Shown here in pieces: positions 1 through 7,481 of a stretch of 39,528 bases of DNA. The notes beneath the pieces are model-generated. The model did not search any database. It saw nothing but the letters and a program-made list of their open reading frames with translations, and was not told the origin of the DNA. Location of the stretch: contig CAZPQL010000022.1 of the NCBI GenBank assembly GCA_964588725.1, forward strand, positions 1 through 39,528, read 5' to 3'. Source of the stretch: UBA5972 sp964588725. Its GTDB lineage: Bacteria > Pseudomonadota > Alphaproteobacteria > Rhodobacterales > Rhodobacteraceae. Positions within the stretch are counted from its first letter, which is position 1, and the number at the start of each line of letters is the position of its first letter. The position numbers and the translations under genes are program-made.

Positions 1-156
1 GAATTCTGTGCGCCCGGGGAATAAAATCACCAACCCCTTGCGACCGGCAGGCCAAAGCGCGACGCGCAGGCGCACCTCGTCGCTGGTTTTAATCCAATAG
101 GCGTGGCCACCTTTGGGGGCCTCTGCGACCCGATCGTAAAGCGGCGCGGGCTGCAT
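1..156 (-). CDS. alpha/beta hydrolase, lysophospholipase-like (partial, 5' end only)
   Basis: Only the first 52 codons are inside the window; the gene runs off the left edge. The start is the ATG at 156-154, two bases after the stop of the SCP2-domain gene, so the two are probably cotranscribed. The visible protein has a short polar N-terminus, then a beta-strand stretch ending VILFPGRTEF. This resembles the first strand and oxyanion-loop region of PldB/lysophospholipase-type alpha/beta hydrolases. The catalytic Ser, Asp and His would lie outside the window, so the function rests on N-terminal similarity alone. Another alpha/beta hydrolase subfamily is possible. Confidence 0.6.
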   Translation of the reverse strand, partial: MQPAPLYDRVAEAPKGGHAYWIKTSDEVRLRVALWPAGRKGLVILFPGRTEF

Positions 157-157
157 A

Positions 158-451
158 TCAGCCGAGAACGGCCCCAAGGCGCATGGCCATGCTCATATCG
201 CCGTCCACCGACAATTTGCCGGTCATGAAAGCGGCAGTGGGGTTGGTGCTGCCGTCAAGAATGCCTTGAAACGTCTCGGCATCCGCCGTCAGCGTGCATT
301 CGGCGTCGTCGTCGCCAGCGCGCACGCCATCGCCGTCAATGATAATCGATCCGACGTCCTTGATTACGAACTTGACCGACCCATCCCAATCGTTGTCGCT
401 GCCCATTTTCTGTGTCAGCGCCTCAATTGCGTCGTCAATGACATCACTCAT
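158..451 (-). CDS. SCP2 sterol-binding domain protein
   Basis: This 97-residue acidic protein consists of a single SCP2-like domain. The pattern fits the family: an N-terminal helix (MSDVIDDAIEALTQKM), a strand reading VKFVIKDVGSIIIDGDGV, then a C-terminal block with TLTADAETFQGILDGSTNP and AAFMTGKLSVDGDMSMAMRL, the characteristic SCP2 ending. Such small proteins bind hydrophobic or acyl ligands; the real ligand in alphaproteobacteria is generally unknown. It has no signal peptide or membrane segment, so it is cytosolic. It lies two bases upstream of a lysophospholipase-like hydrolase on the same strand, which suggests a role in lipid handling (inference). Confidence 0.85.
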   Translation of the reverse strand: MSDVIDDAIEALTQKMGSDNDWDGSVKFVIKDVGSIIIDGDGVRAGDDDAECTLTADAETFQGILDGSTNPTAAFMTGKLSVDGDMSMAMRLGAVLG

Positions 452-522
452 GCGTTATCCTTCACCATTTTACGCGGGTTTCCCTCGCATTTTCGCTCAA
501 ATATCTTAATATCGAAATTGAT

Positions 523-1092
523 ATGAGAACAGTATCAAAAATTTCCAGACGTGCCGTTGCGACAACTTTGCTTTTTTTTGCACTGATTGTCACGCCGTTG
601 TTTGCGGTTGCGCAAACCGAAAAGCTGGATGCGTTGTTTATTGAACTTGCCGACCCCGCGCTGACCGATTGGGCCGCGGTAGAAAGTCAGATCTGGCAGG
701 AATGGTCGCACTCGGGGTCTGACGCCATGGATTTGCTGTTGCAGCGCGGCAAGCGGGCGATGGCGCAGGGAAATTATCCGCTGGCGATTGAGCATTTCAC
801 CGCGCTGACGGACCACGCGCCGGAATTTGCCGAAGGCTGGAACATGCGGGCCACTGCGTTTTTTCTGGCCCAGAATTTTGGCATGTCTGTCAGCGATATT
901 CAAACGACGCTGGCGCTTAATCCGCGCCATTTTGGTGCGCTGTCCGGGCTTGGTATGATTCTGGAAACGCTCGAGCAAAACGACGGCGCACTGCGTGCCT
1001 ACCGTGCAGCTATGGCTGTACATCCGCACCGTCCCAACTTAATTGAAGCCGTCAAACGGTTGGAAAAGAAAATCGGGGGCACGTCGCTGTAG
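523..1092 (+). CDS. secreted TPR-repeat protein
   Basis: The product has 189 residues. The N-terminus is a Sec signal peptide (basic RTVSKISRR, hydrophobic ATTLLFFALIVTPLF, cleavage likely after AVAQ), so the mature protein should be periplasmic. The remainder holds about three tetratricopeptide-like helix pairs (AMAQGNYPLAIEHFTALTDHAPEF, then NMRATAFFLAQNFGMSVSDI, then GLGMILETLEQNDGALRAYR). TPRs mediate protein contacts and no catalytic motif is visible. The gene ends 28 bases before the helicase gene on the same strand and may be cotranscribed. No convincing Shine-Dalgarno sequence stands before the ATG, but the signal peptide starts cleanly there. Confidence 0.8.
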   Translation: MRTVSKISRRAVATTLLFFALIVTPLFAVAQTEKLDALFIELADPALTDWAAVESQIWQEWSHSGSDAMDLLLQRGKRAMAQGNYPLAIEHFTALTDHAPEFAEGWNMRATAFFLAQNFGMSVSDIQTTLALNPRHFGALSGLGMILETLEQNDGALRAYRAAMAVHPHRPNLIEAVKRLEKKIGGTSL

Positions 1093-1119
1093 CCTGCCTC
1101 TGGTACAGGGTGCGCGCGC

Positions 1120-3819
1120 ATGGCGACAACAGAACGGACGATCACGGCGGTTCTGGGGCCCACCAACACCGGCAAGACCTATTACGCGATTGAACGTATG
1201 CTGGCCTACGGCAGCGGCGTCATCGGTTTGCCGCTGCGCCTGCTCGCCCGCGAGGTCTATGACCGGATCGTGACCCTGCGTGGGCATGGGGCCGTGGCGC
1301 TCGTGACCGGCGAAGAGCGCATCGTGCCACCGCGCGCACGCTATTGGGTGGCCACGGTCGAGGCGATGCCGCTGGATCTTGGCACGGAGTTTCTGGCGGT
1401 CGACGAAATTCAACTGTGCAGCGATCCCGAACGTGGCCACGTGTTCACCGATCGGCTGCTCCACGCCCGCGGGACGCGTGAGACGCTGTTCATGGGCAGC
1501 GACAGCATGAAAGGTGTGATCAACCAGCTGGTGCCCCGAGTACGTTTTCTGCATCGTGAACGGTTCTCGCAGCTCAGCTACACCGGTGCGCGCAAAATAT
1601 CGCGTTTGCCCAGACGGTCTGCGGTCGTGGGGTTTTCGGTTGGAAATGTCTATGCGATTGCCGAACTGCTGCGCCGCCAAAAGGGCGGTGCAGCGGTAGT
1701 GATGGGCGCGTTGTCGCCACGAACACGTAACGCCCAGGTCGAGATGTACCAAAACGGCGATGTGGATTTTCTGGTCGCGACCGACGCCATAGGCATGGGG
1801 CTTAATCTGGACGTTGATCACGTGGCATTTTCGGGCACCAGCAAATTTGACGGGCGGCAGATGCGGGCGCTTCTGCCAGGCGAACTTGCCCAGATCGCAG
1901 GACGCGCCGGGCGGTACCTAAACAGCGGATCATTCGGCGTGACGGGCGAAGCGCCGCCGCTGTTGCCGCTGACAGTCGAATCGATCGAAAACAACCGGTT
2001 TGCGCCGATCAAAGCGGTCCAGTGGCGCAATCAGCAGTTGGATTATGCCTCGGGACATGCGTTGATTGCGTCGCTTGAAAAACCCAGTGACGACAGCCTG
2101 CTGCACCGCGCCCGCGAGGCCGACGATCTGCGCACGCTGAGGATTCTGGCCGTGCAGGATGAAATAGCTGTGCAGCTGCGCGGGGCAACCGCTGTGCGTC
2201 TTTTGTGGGATGTGTGCCAAATTCCGGATTTCCGCAACATTTCTGCCCATGATCATGCGACCCTGTTGTCCCGCGTTTTCAATGATTTGCACGCAGTTGG
2301 TCGCATAAATCAATCCTGGTTGTCTGAACAGATCAACCGGATCGACCAAATTGATGGCGACATCGACACAGTTTCAAAAAGATTGTCGTTTATTCGCACC
2401 TGGACCTATATTGCGCAGCGCAAAAACTGGGTAGAAGACGTTGATCATTGGCGCGGCGTCACCCGCGCTGTAGAAAACCGGCTGTCAGATGCGCTACACG
2501 CCCGTCTGACAGAAAGATTTGTCGACCGGCGCACCAGCGTTTTGATGCGGCGGCTGAAACAAAAGGAGAGCCTTGTGGCCAAGGTGAACGAAAAAGGCGA
2601 AGTCCACGTTGAGGAACAGTTCGTCGGGCGGCTTTCGGGGTTTCGGTTTCAGGTGGACGAAGGCGTTCAAGGCGCAGATGCCAAACTTCTGCGCAGTGCA
2701 GGGTCGCAAGCGTTGAGCCCCGAATTCAACCTGCGCGCCGACCGTTTTTACAACGCGCCCGATACCGAGATCGATTTCACCGAGCAGGGCGGATTGATGT
2801 GGGGTGACAGCGCCGTGGGTAAGCTGGTGAAGGGCGACGATATTCTGGCCCCGCGTGTCGAAGTATTCGTGGACGACGAGGCAGGCACCGAGGTAGCAGA
2901 AAAGGTCGCGCGTCGTTTGAACCATTTCATGGATCGAAAGATTTCCACTTTGTTTGAACCGCTTATGGCGCTGAGGGCCGACGAAACCGTGACCGGCATG
3001 GCGCGTGGGCTGGGGTTCCGACTGGTCGAGTCTCTGGGCGTTCTGCCCCGCGAAGACGTGCAGAAAGACGTCAAGGATCTGGATCAGGACGGTCGCGCAT
3101 TATTGCGCAAACACGGTGTGCGTTTTGGCCAGTTCACGCTGTTCATGCCGCTCTTGCTCAAGCCGGCACCGACGCGGCTGCGCATGGTGTTGTGGGCGCT
3201 GTTCGACAGCTTTGACGAATTTCCCGAAAGCCCACCGCCGGGATTAGTAACGGTGCCGGCGATTGCAGATGCAAAAGCCGGATACTACGCCAAAGCCGGT
3301 TACCGGCTGGCAGGCGCGCGGGCCATTCGGATTGACATGCTGGAACGTCTCGCCGATATGACGCGCGTTGAAGACAGCCGCGCGGGGTTCGAGGCCACGC
3401 CGGATATGTTGTCGATCACCGGCATGACGCTTGTTCAGTTTGCCGATCTGATGCAGGGGCTGGGCTATAACGCCAAAGAGGACACGCGTCAGAAGGTGAA
3501 ACAAGCGCCTTCGGACGCCGAAAACGAAAAACCTGCCGAAACGACAGAAGAAGCCGGACCAGCGGAATCGGTTGAAATTGCGTCGCAGACCGAGGATGCC
3601 AAACCAGAGCCACCGGAACAGGAAACATTTTACGTCTTTACGTGGGGCAAGACACGCCCGCAAAACACGCAACCACGTCGGACAAAGCCGGCAAAAAAAC
3701 CCCCGCGTGGCAAAGCCAAATCCACGAAACAGTCAACCGAGCGACCACAGCAAAAAGACAGACCGCCAGACCCCGACAGCCCGTTTGCCGCGCTTATGGC
3801 GTTGAAGGAAAAAACATAA
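1120..3819 (+). CDS. SUV3-like superfamily 2 helicase
   Basis: The product is an 899-residue DExH-type helicase related to the mitochondrial RNA helicase SUV3. Visible motifs are Walker A GPTNTGKT (residues 13-20), DEIQ (95-98), the conserved ATDAIGMGLNLD (220-231) and motif VI QIAGRAGRY (258-266). The helicase core occupies roughly residues 8-400, followed by a long alphaproteobacterial C-terminal extension. The last ~130 residues are low-complexity and rich in Glu, Lys, Pro and Arg, probably a disordered nucleic-acid-binding tail. The start at 1120 places the P-loop near the N-terminus, as in homologues. The stop TAA at 3817-3819 overlaps the presumed start of the S4-domain gene, indicating translational coupling. 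An RNA-unwinding role in RNA turnover is inferred from the family. Confidence 0.9.
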   Translation: MATTERTITAVLGPTNTGKTYYAIERMLAYGSGVIGLPLRLLAREVYDRIVTLRGHGAVALVTGEERIVPPRARYWVATVEAMPLDLGTEFLAVDEIQLCSDPERGHVFTDRLLHARGTRETLFMGSDSMKGVINQLVPRVRFLHRERFSQLSYTGARKISRLPRRSAVVGFSVGNVYAIAELLRRQKGGAAVVMGALSPRTRNAQVEMYQNGDVDFLVATDAIGMGLNLDVDHVAFSGTSKFDGRQMRALLPGELAQIAGRAGRYLNSGSFGVTGEAPPLLPLTVESIENNRFAPIKAVQWRNQQLDYASGHALIASLEKPSDDSLLHRAREADDLRTLRILAVQDEIAVQLRGATAVRLLWDVCQIPDFRNISAHDHATLLSRVFNDLHAVGRINQSWLSEQINRIDQIDGDIDTVSKRLSFIRTWTYIAQRKNWVEDVDHWRGVTRAVENRLSDALHARLTERFVDRRTSVLMRRLKQKESLVAKVNEKGEVHVEEQFVGRLSGFRFQVDEGVQGADAKLLRSAGSQALSPEFNLRADRFYNAPDTEIDFTEQGGLMWGDSAVGKLVKGDDILAPRVEVFVDDEAGTEVAEKVARRLNHFMDRKISTLFEPLMALRADETVTGMARGLGFRLVESLGVLPREDVQKDVKDLDQDGRALLRKHGVRFGQFTLFMPLLLKPAPTRLRMVLWALFDSFDEFPESPPPGLVTVPAIADAKAGYYAKAGYRLAGARAIRIDMLERLADMTRVEDSRAGFEATPDMLSITGMTLVQFADLMQGLGYNAKEDTRQKVKQAPSDAENEKPAETTEEAGPAESVEIASQTEDAKPEPPEQETFYVFTWGKTRPQNTQPRRTKPAKKPPRGKAKSTKQSTERPQQKDRPPDPDSPFAALMALKEKT

Positions 3820-4214
3820 ACGGTTTACCGCAATCCGCGCGCCTGGACAAATGGCTGTGGCACGCACGGTTTTTCAAGACCCGCAGCCTGTGCGCCAGGG
3901 CCGTTTCAGGCGGTGCGGTGCGGGTGAACGCACAAAAAACCCTGAAACCGGCGGCAATGGTCAAACCGGGCGATACGCTGACGATTGCGCGGGCTGACCG
4001 CGTGCACGTGGTCAGGATTTTGGCGATCGCGGCGCGGCGCGGGTCAGCCATCGACGCGGCAATTCTTTATGACGAACCTGATCCACCTGTTGTAACCGCA
4101 AAAACAACGGCGCACGAGGGCCGGATTGCAGCGCCGCGTTACGACGGCGGCGGACGTCCCAGCCGTAAAGATCGCCGTGCTAAATCAGATTTTGAACGAT
4201 CAAGCCTTGAATGA
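3816..4214 (+). CDS. S4-domain RNA-binding protein (Hsp15-like), apparent ATA start
   Basis: The reading frame encodes about 132 residues with an N-terminal S4 domain: ARLDKWLWHARFFKTRSLCA, then GGAVRVNA and KPGDTLTI. A basic tail (PSRKDRRAKSDFERSS) follows. Hsp15-like proteins bind the 50S subunit carrying nascent chains. No ATG, GTG or TTG lies in frame between the end of the helicase and the S4 domain. Codon 3816-3818 is ATA. It has an ideal AAGGA Shine-Dalgarno at 3805-3809, six bases upstream, and sits exactly where an ATGA stop/start overlap would be; here it reads ATAA. I therefore take 3816 as the initiation site. A far upstream ATG at 3642 would need a 178-base overlap and non-family sequence. 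Confidence 0.72.
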   Translation: MNGLPQSARLDKWLWHARFFKTRSLCARAVSGGAVRVNAQKTLKPAAMVKPGDTLTIARADRVHVVRILAIAARRGSAIDAAILYDEPDPPVVTAKTTAHEGRIAAPRYDGGGRPSRKDRRAKSDFERSSLE

Positions 4215-4295
4215 CGCGCCCAAGGAAAATAGACCGGTTGGCAACGCGAAAACTTCGCAAGCTGACAGATTCCAAAATCCGGACCGGAACAACCC

Positions 4296-4634
4296 ATGAC
4301 CTATATCGTGAACGACAGTTGCATAGCCTGCAAATATACCGACTGTGTCGAAGTCTGCCCTGTTGATTGCTTTTACGAGGGTGAGAACATGCTTGTCATT
4401 CACCCCGACGAATGCATCGACTGTGGGGTGTGCGAGCCAGAATGCCCCGTGGACGCCATCCGACCCGACACCGAACCCGAGGCGGAAAAATGGGTTGAAT
4501 TCAACCGCAAATATTCCGAATTGTGGCCGGTGATCATTACCAAGAAAGACGAATTGCCCGATGCCGCTCAGCGCGAGGACGAGACCGGCAAACTGGACAA
4601 ATATTTCTCCGAAAAACCCGGCGAAGGCGGCTGA
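4296..4634 (+). CDS. fdxA: 7Fe ferredoxin FdxA
   Basis: The product is a 112-residue ferredoxin of the Azotobacter FdI/FdxA type. The N-terminal cysteine motif CIACKYTDCVEVCPVDCF and the second motif CIDCGVCEPECPVDAI provide ligands for one 3Fe-4S and one 4Fe-4S cluster. The region EAEKWVEFNRKYSELWPVI is also typical of the family. It acts as a low-potential electron carrier in the cytosol; its partner is not evident from the neighbours. The gene starts 81 bases after the S4 gene and is followed by a strong terminator-like hairpin at 4744-4783. Confidence 0.95.
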   Translation: MTYIVNDSCIACKYTDCVEVCPVDCFYEGENMLVIHPDECIDCGVCEPECPVDAIRPDTEPEAEKWVEFNRKYSELWPVIITKKDELPDAAQREDETGKLDKYFSEKPGEGG

Positions 4635-4743
4635 CCCCCGGGTTGGGGGCCCATTGGGCCTCCCCCTAGCGCCCACGCGTGTTTTGTGTTACACTGCCTG
4701 CAGACATAGGTTGGAAAAGCAATGCCAACCCGCAGCAAAAGCG

Positions 4744-4783
4744 CCCCGAATGGATCCTGTACGGGAACCAGGCGGGGTTTTTT
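4744..4783 (+). terminator. terminator-like hairpin between fdxA and carD
   Basis: CCCCG at 4744-4748 pairs with CGGGG at 4773-4777, and TGG and CC pair with GG and CCA inside, giving a long hairpin with small internal loops. Six T residues follow at 4778-4783. It lies 109 bases after fdxA and 57 bases before carD, so it either ends the fdxA transcript or works as an attenuator in a carD leader. Confidence 0.6.
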
Positions 4784-4840
4784 CGGCTGACCACATGATC
4801 ACTATGCCTACCAGGGCACGACACAAGGAAACAGGCAAAC

Positions 4841-5365
4841 ATGGCTAAAGCAAAGAAATCTCTTGAATTCAAACCCGGGCAATTCGTTGTGTATCCGTCG
4901 CACGGGGTGGGCCGAATCTCGGCGGTGGAAGTCGAAGAAATCGCGGGTTTTGAAATGGAGCTGTTTGTCATCGCTTTTGAAAAGGACAAAATGATCCTGC
5001 GTGTGCCGACCGCCAAGGCGGCTTCGGTGGGGATGCGGGCCCTGTCGACCCCCGATCTGGTGGGCAAAGCCATGCACACGCTCAAGGGCCGCCCACGGGT
5101 CAAACGCGCCATGTGGTCACGTCGCGCTCAGGAATACGAACAGAAAATCAATTCGGGCGATCTGATCATGCTGGCCGAAGTGGTGCGCGATCTGCACCGC
5201 AACGACGACCAGCGCGAACAAAGCTATTCCGAGCGCCAGCTTTACGAGGCCGCGCTCGAGCGGTTGACCCGTGAAGTGGCTGCGGTTGATGGTGGCGAAG
5301 AAGGGCAGGCCGGCGAACGGATCACCGATGTTTTAAGCGCACGCGCCGCAGCTGCGGCGGCATAA
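4841..5365 (+). CDS. carD: CarD family transcriptional regulator
   Basis: The product has 174 residues. The N-terminal CarD/TRCF RNA-polymerase interaction domain (RID) is clear: FKPGQFVVYPSHGVGRISAVE, then LFVIAFEKDKMILRVPTAKA. The C-terminal half is helical and basic (RVKRAMWSRRAQEYEQKINSGDLIMLAEVVRDLHRN), matching the DNA-binding helical domain. CarD proteins contact the RNA polymerase beta lobe and stabilise open complexes at promoters. The start is supported by AAGGAAA upstream. The gene stands alone behind a terminator-like hairpin and converges with the ApbC gene. The C-terminus ends in an alanine run. Confidence 0.95.
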   Translation: MAKAKKSLEFKPGQFVVYPSHGVGRISAVEVEEIAGFEMELFVIAFEKDKMILRVPTAKAASVGMRALSTPDLVGKAMHTLKGRPRVKRAMWSRRAQEYEQKINSGDLIMLAEVVRDLHRNDDQREQSYSERQLYEAALERLTREVAAVDGGEEGQAGERITDVLSARAAAAAA

Positions 5366-5434
5366 AACGGGCGCAGGCAATCCGCCTCTGCGGCCGGGGT
5401 TTGCAAGCGGGCCAAGTCATCAATTCGCCAGTGA

Positions 5435-6544
5435 TTATTCGTCGTCGTCTTCGTCGCCCGCCAGTTGCGTGGCGACCTTAAGCGCGATATTTTTGTAGAT
5501 CTCGGCGTGCGGTCCGTCGGGCTGAGCGGCCACGATCGGATGACCTTCGTCCGAGAAATGCCGGATATCCATGTGCAGCGGTATGGCCCCAAGGAACGGC
5601 ACCTGCAGGACTTTGGCCTCTGCTTCGGCCCCGCCGTGACCGAAAATATCCGACGTTTTACCGCAGTGCGGGCAGAGAAACGAGCTCATGTTTTCGATAA
5701 TGCCGAGGATCGGCACATCCACGTCGCGGAACATTTTCAGCCCTTTGCGCGCGTCGATCAACGCCAGATCCTGCGGTGTCGACACGATCACCGATCCAGC
5801 CAGCGGCACCTGCTGCGCCATTGTCAGCTGTGCGTCGCCAGTGCCCGGCGGCATATCCAGAACCAGGACATCCAAAGGTGCCCATTCGGTTTCACGCACC
5901 ATTTGCATCAGCGCCGACACTACCATCGGGCCGCGCCAGATCACAGGCGATTCTTCGTCCTGCATAAATCCCATCGACATGACTTTTATGCCGTGCACTT
6001 CGGGCGGAATGATCCGGTCGTTCTTGATGTCGGGACGGGCGTTTGTGCCCATCAGACGGGGCAGGGACGGCCCGTAAATATCGCAGTCAAGCAGGCCGAC
6101 TTTCATTCCCAGACCGTGCAGCGCCAGCGCCAGATTGACCGCCGTGGTCGATTTGCCGACGCCACCTTTGCCCGAAGCCACGGCCAGAATCGCTGTCACA
6201 CCGGCAATAGAGCCCGCGGCAGGGCGCATATCGGGACCGACGGGACGTTCTTTGCGCCGCTTGACGCCCGACGGTTTTTTGACCGGCGCAATTTCGGGCG
6301 CGTCCGATTTTTCGGCCTCCAGCGCCACCAGCACTGTGTCGACGCCGTCTATGGCGGCGACGCGTTCTTCGGCCAGCGTACGCAAAGGGCGCAAATCTGC
6401 GTCGAATCCCTTGGGCACTTTGATGGTGAAAATCACTTTGCTGCCCTGAACCTTGATATCCGACACCAGCCCCAGCGACACGATATCGCCTGCCAGCCGT
6501 GGGCCGGACACGTTTTTCAAAACTTCAAGAACCTTGTCTTTCAT
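5435..6544 (-). CDS. apbC: Mrp/NBP35-type P-loop ATPase, Fe-S cluster carrier
   Basis: The product has about 369 residues in two domains. An N-terminal MIP18/DUF59 domain covers roughly residues 1-75. A ParA-like P-loop ATPase follows with the deviant Walker A VASGKGGVGKSTTAVNLA, switch DCDIYGPSLPRLMG, and the CxxC of FLCPHCGK that holds a bridging 4Fe-4S cluster. The family transfers Fe-S clusters to apoproteins in the cytosol. I prefer the ATG at 6544, which has AGGTGAG just upstream, over the GTG at 6553, which overlaps that Shine-Dalgarno. The C-terminus is a short acidic run (DEDDDE). It is likely monocistronic and converges with carD. Confidence 0.93.
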   Translation of the reverse strand: MKDKVLEVLKNVSGPRLAGDIVSLGLVSDIKVQGSKVIFTIKVPKGFDADLRPLRTLAEERVAAIDGVDTVLVALEAEKSDAPEIAPVKKPSGVKRRKERPVGPDMRPAAGSIAGVTAILAVASGKGGVGKSTTAVNLALALHGLGMKVGLLDCDIYGPSLPRLMGTNARPDIKNDRIIPPEVHGIKVMSMGFMQDEESPVIWRGPMVVSALMQMVRETEWAPLDVLVLDMPPGTGDAQLTMAQQVPLAGSVIVSTPQDLALIDARKGLKMFRDVDVPILGIIENMSSFLCPHCGKTSDIFGHGGAEAEAKVLQVPFLGAIPLHMDIRHFSDEGHPIVAAQPDGPHAEIYKNIALKVATQLAGDEDDDE

Positions 6545-6654
6545 TAGTCTCACCTATGTAAACTTGCCCAAAAAAAAGAGCGCAGGACTGTGGCGGGTCT
6601 TAGAATGTTTCCAAGTTGTGGACAAGCGGCCAAACCCGCGCAGGGTGCGTCGCT

Positions 6655-7068
6655 CTAGTTATCCGGTATCACCGCTGTCGCCTCGATTTCCACCAATGCG
6701 CGGTCCTCGATCAGCGCCGCTACCTGCACCATGGCCATGGCAGGGAAATTCCGTCCCAGACGGGCGCGGTAGACGTCGCCGATTTCGCCAAGTTTCGCCA
6801 GATAAAGCTTTTTGTCGGTCACGTACCACGTCAGCCGTACCAGATGCTGCGGGCCTGCGCCCGCCTCGGTCAGAACCGCGACAATGTTGGCCAGCGTCTG
6901 ATCGGTCTGGGCCACGAAGTCATCGGACTCAAATTTCTGCTGCGCGTTCCAGCCCACCAGCCCTCCTAAAAAAATCAGCTGTCCGCGCGCGGCGACGCCG
7001 TTGGCGTAACCGATGGCGCGCTTCCAGTTTTTGGGGTGCAACAGGTCGTGGGCGTAAACCTGGCTCAT
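6655..7068 (-). CDS. RidA/YjgF-family protein, divergent active site
   Basis: The product is a 137-residue Rid-fold protein. In archetypal RidA an Arg follows FPA and binds the substrate carboxylate; here residues 108-114 read FPAMAMV, with Met111 in its place. The C-terminal VEIEATAV block, carrying the acidic residues, is kept. Classical RidA hydrolyses 2-imino acids; subfamilies lacking this Arg have other or unknown substrates. It is the last gene of the anthraniloyl-CoA operon and overlaps the thioesterase by four bases (ATGA). From this context I infer that it hydrolyses the enamine/imine formed when the 2-aminobenzoyl-CoA ring is reduced, releasing ammonia. This is untested. Confidence 0.85.
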   Translation of the reverse strand: MSQVYAHDLLHPKNWKRAIGYANGVAARGQLIFLGGLVGWNAQQKFESDDFVAQTDQTLANIVAVLTEAGAGPQHLVRLTWYVTDKKLYLAKLGEIGDVYRARLGRNFPAMAMVQVAALIEDRALVEIEATAVIPDN

Positions 7069-7481
7069 GACGCAGTCTTTCGGGTGGATCGCAATTTGTC
7101 GGCAACCGCCTGTGGCCAGGGATCGGACCTGCCTGTTGCCAGACTGGTGCGCACCAGAACCTGTTGGCAGGTAAACCGCATTTCCGCCGCGCAGGCGCAG
7201 GTCATTTCCAGCGTGGCGCTGGCCTTGCCGACGCGCGTAAAATCCAGTGTAAAATCAAGAGCATCGCCCAACCGGCTGGGCGCCTTGAACTCCACCGCGA
7301 TGCGGGCTGTGGGCATTCCGTGGCCGTCGTGCAATAGCATTTTGGCGAAATCCAGCCCGACGAAGCCGGTAAAATATTCTTCGATCACTGAACTGATCAT
7401 TTCAAAATAGCGTGGGTAATAGACGATACCCGCGGGGTCGCAATGACCAAATTCAACGCGTCGCGTGGTGTGCCAGTTCAT
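7065..7481 (-). CDS. acyl-CoA thioesterase, 4-hydroxybenzoyl-CoA thioesterase type
   Basis: The product is a 138-residue single hotdog domain. It carries the 4HBT signature FGHCDPAGIVYYPRYFEM at residues 11-28, with the catalytic Asp in HCDPAG. It is cytosolic. It overlaps tryptophan dioxygenase upstream and the RidA gene downstream by four bases each, so it is firmly part of the operon. Likely substrates are aromatic or alicyclic CoA esters of the pathway. It could free CoA from a dead-end intermediate such as excess 2-aminobenzoyl-CoA, or act on a late product; the sequence does not say which. Confidence 0.87.
   Translation of the reverse strand: MNWHTTRRVEFGHCDPAGIVYYPRYFEMISSVIEEYFTGFVGLDFAKMLLHDGHGMPTARIAVEFKAPSRLGDALDFTLDFTRVGKASATLEMTCACAAEMRFTCQQVLVRTSLATGRSDPWPQAVADKLRSTRKTAS

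Noticed and set aside
3642..3815. Upstream ATG-started extension of the S4-domain frame
   Set aside because: It would overlap the helicase by 178 bases and translate into a low-complexity leader not seen in the family; the Shine-Dalgarno at 3805 points to 3816.
5465..6547. Open frame of 360 codons on the plus strand opposite apbC
   Set aside because: Composition typical of an antisense shadow (Arg, His, Gln, Phe-rich), no Shine-Dalgarno, no motif.
6554..6654. Terminator of the anthraniloyl-CoA operon
   Set aside because: AGAGCG and CGCTCT followed by eight T (minus strand) could pair, but the loop would be over 70 bases; too weak to list as a terminator.
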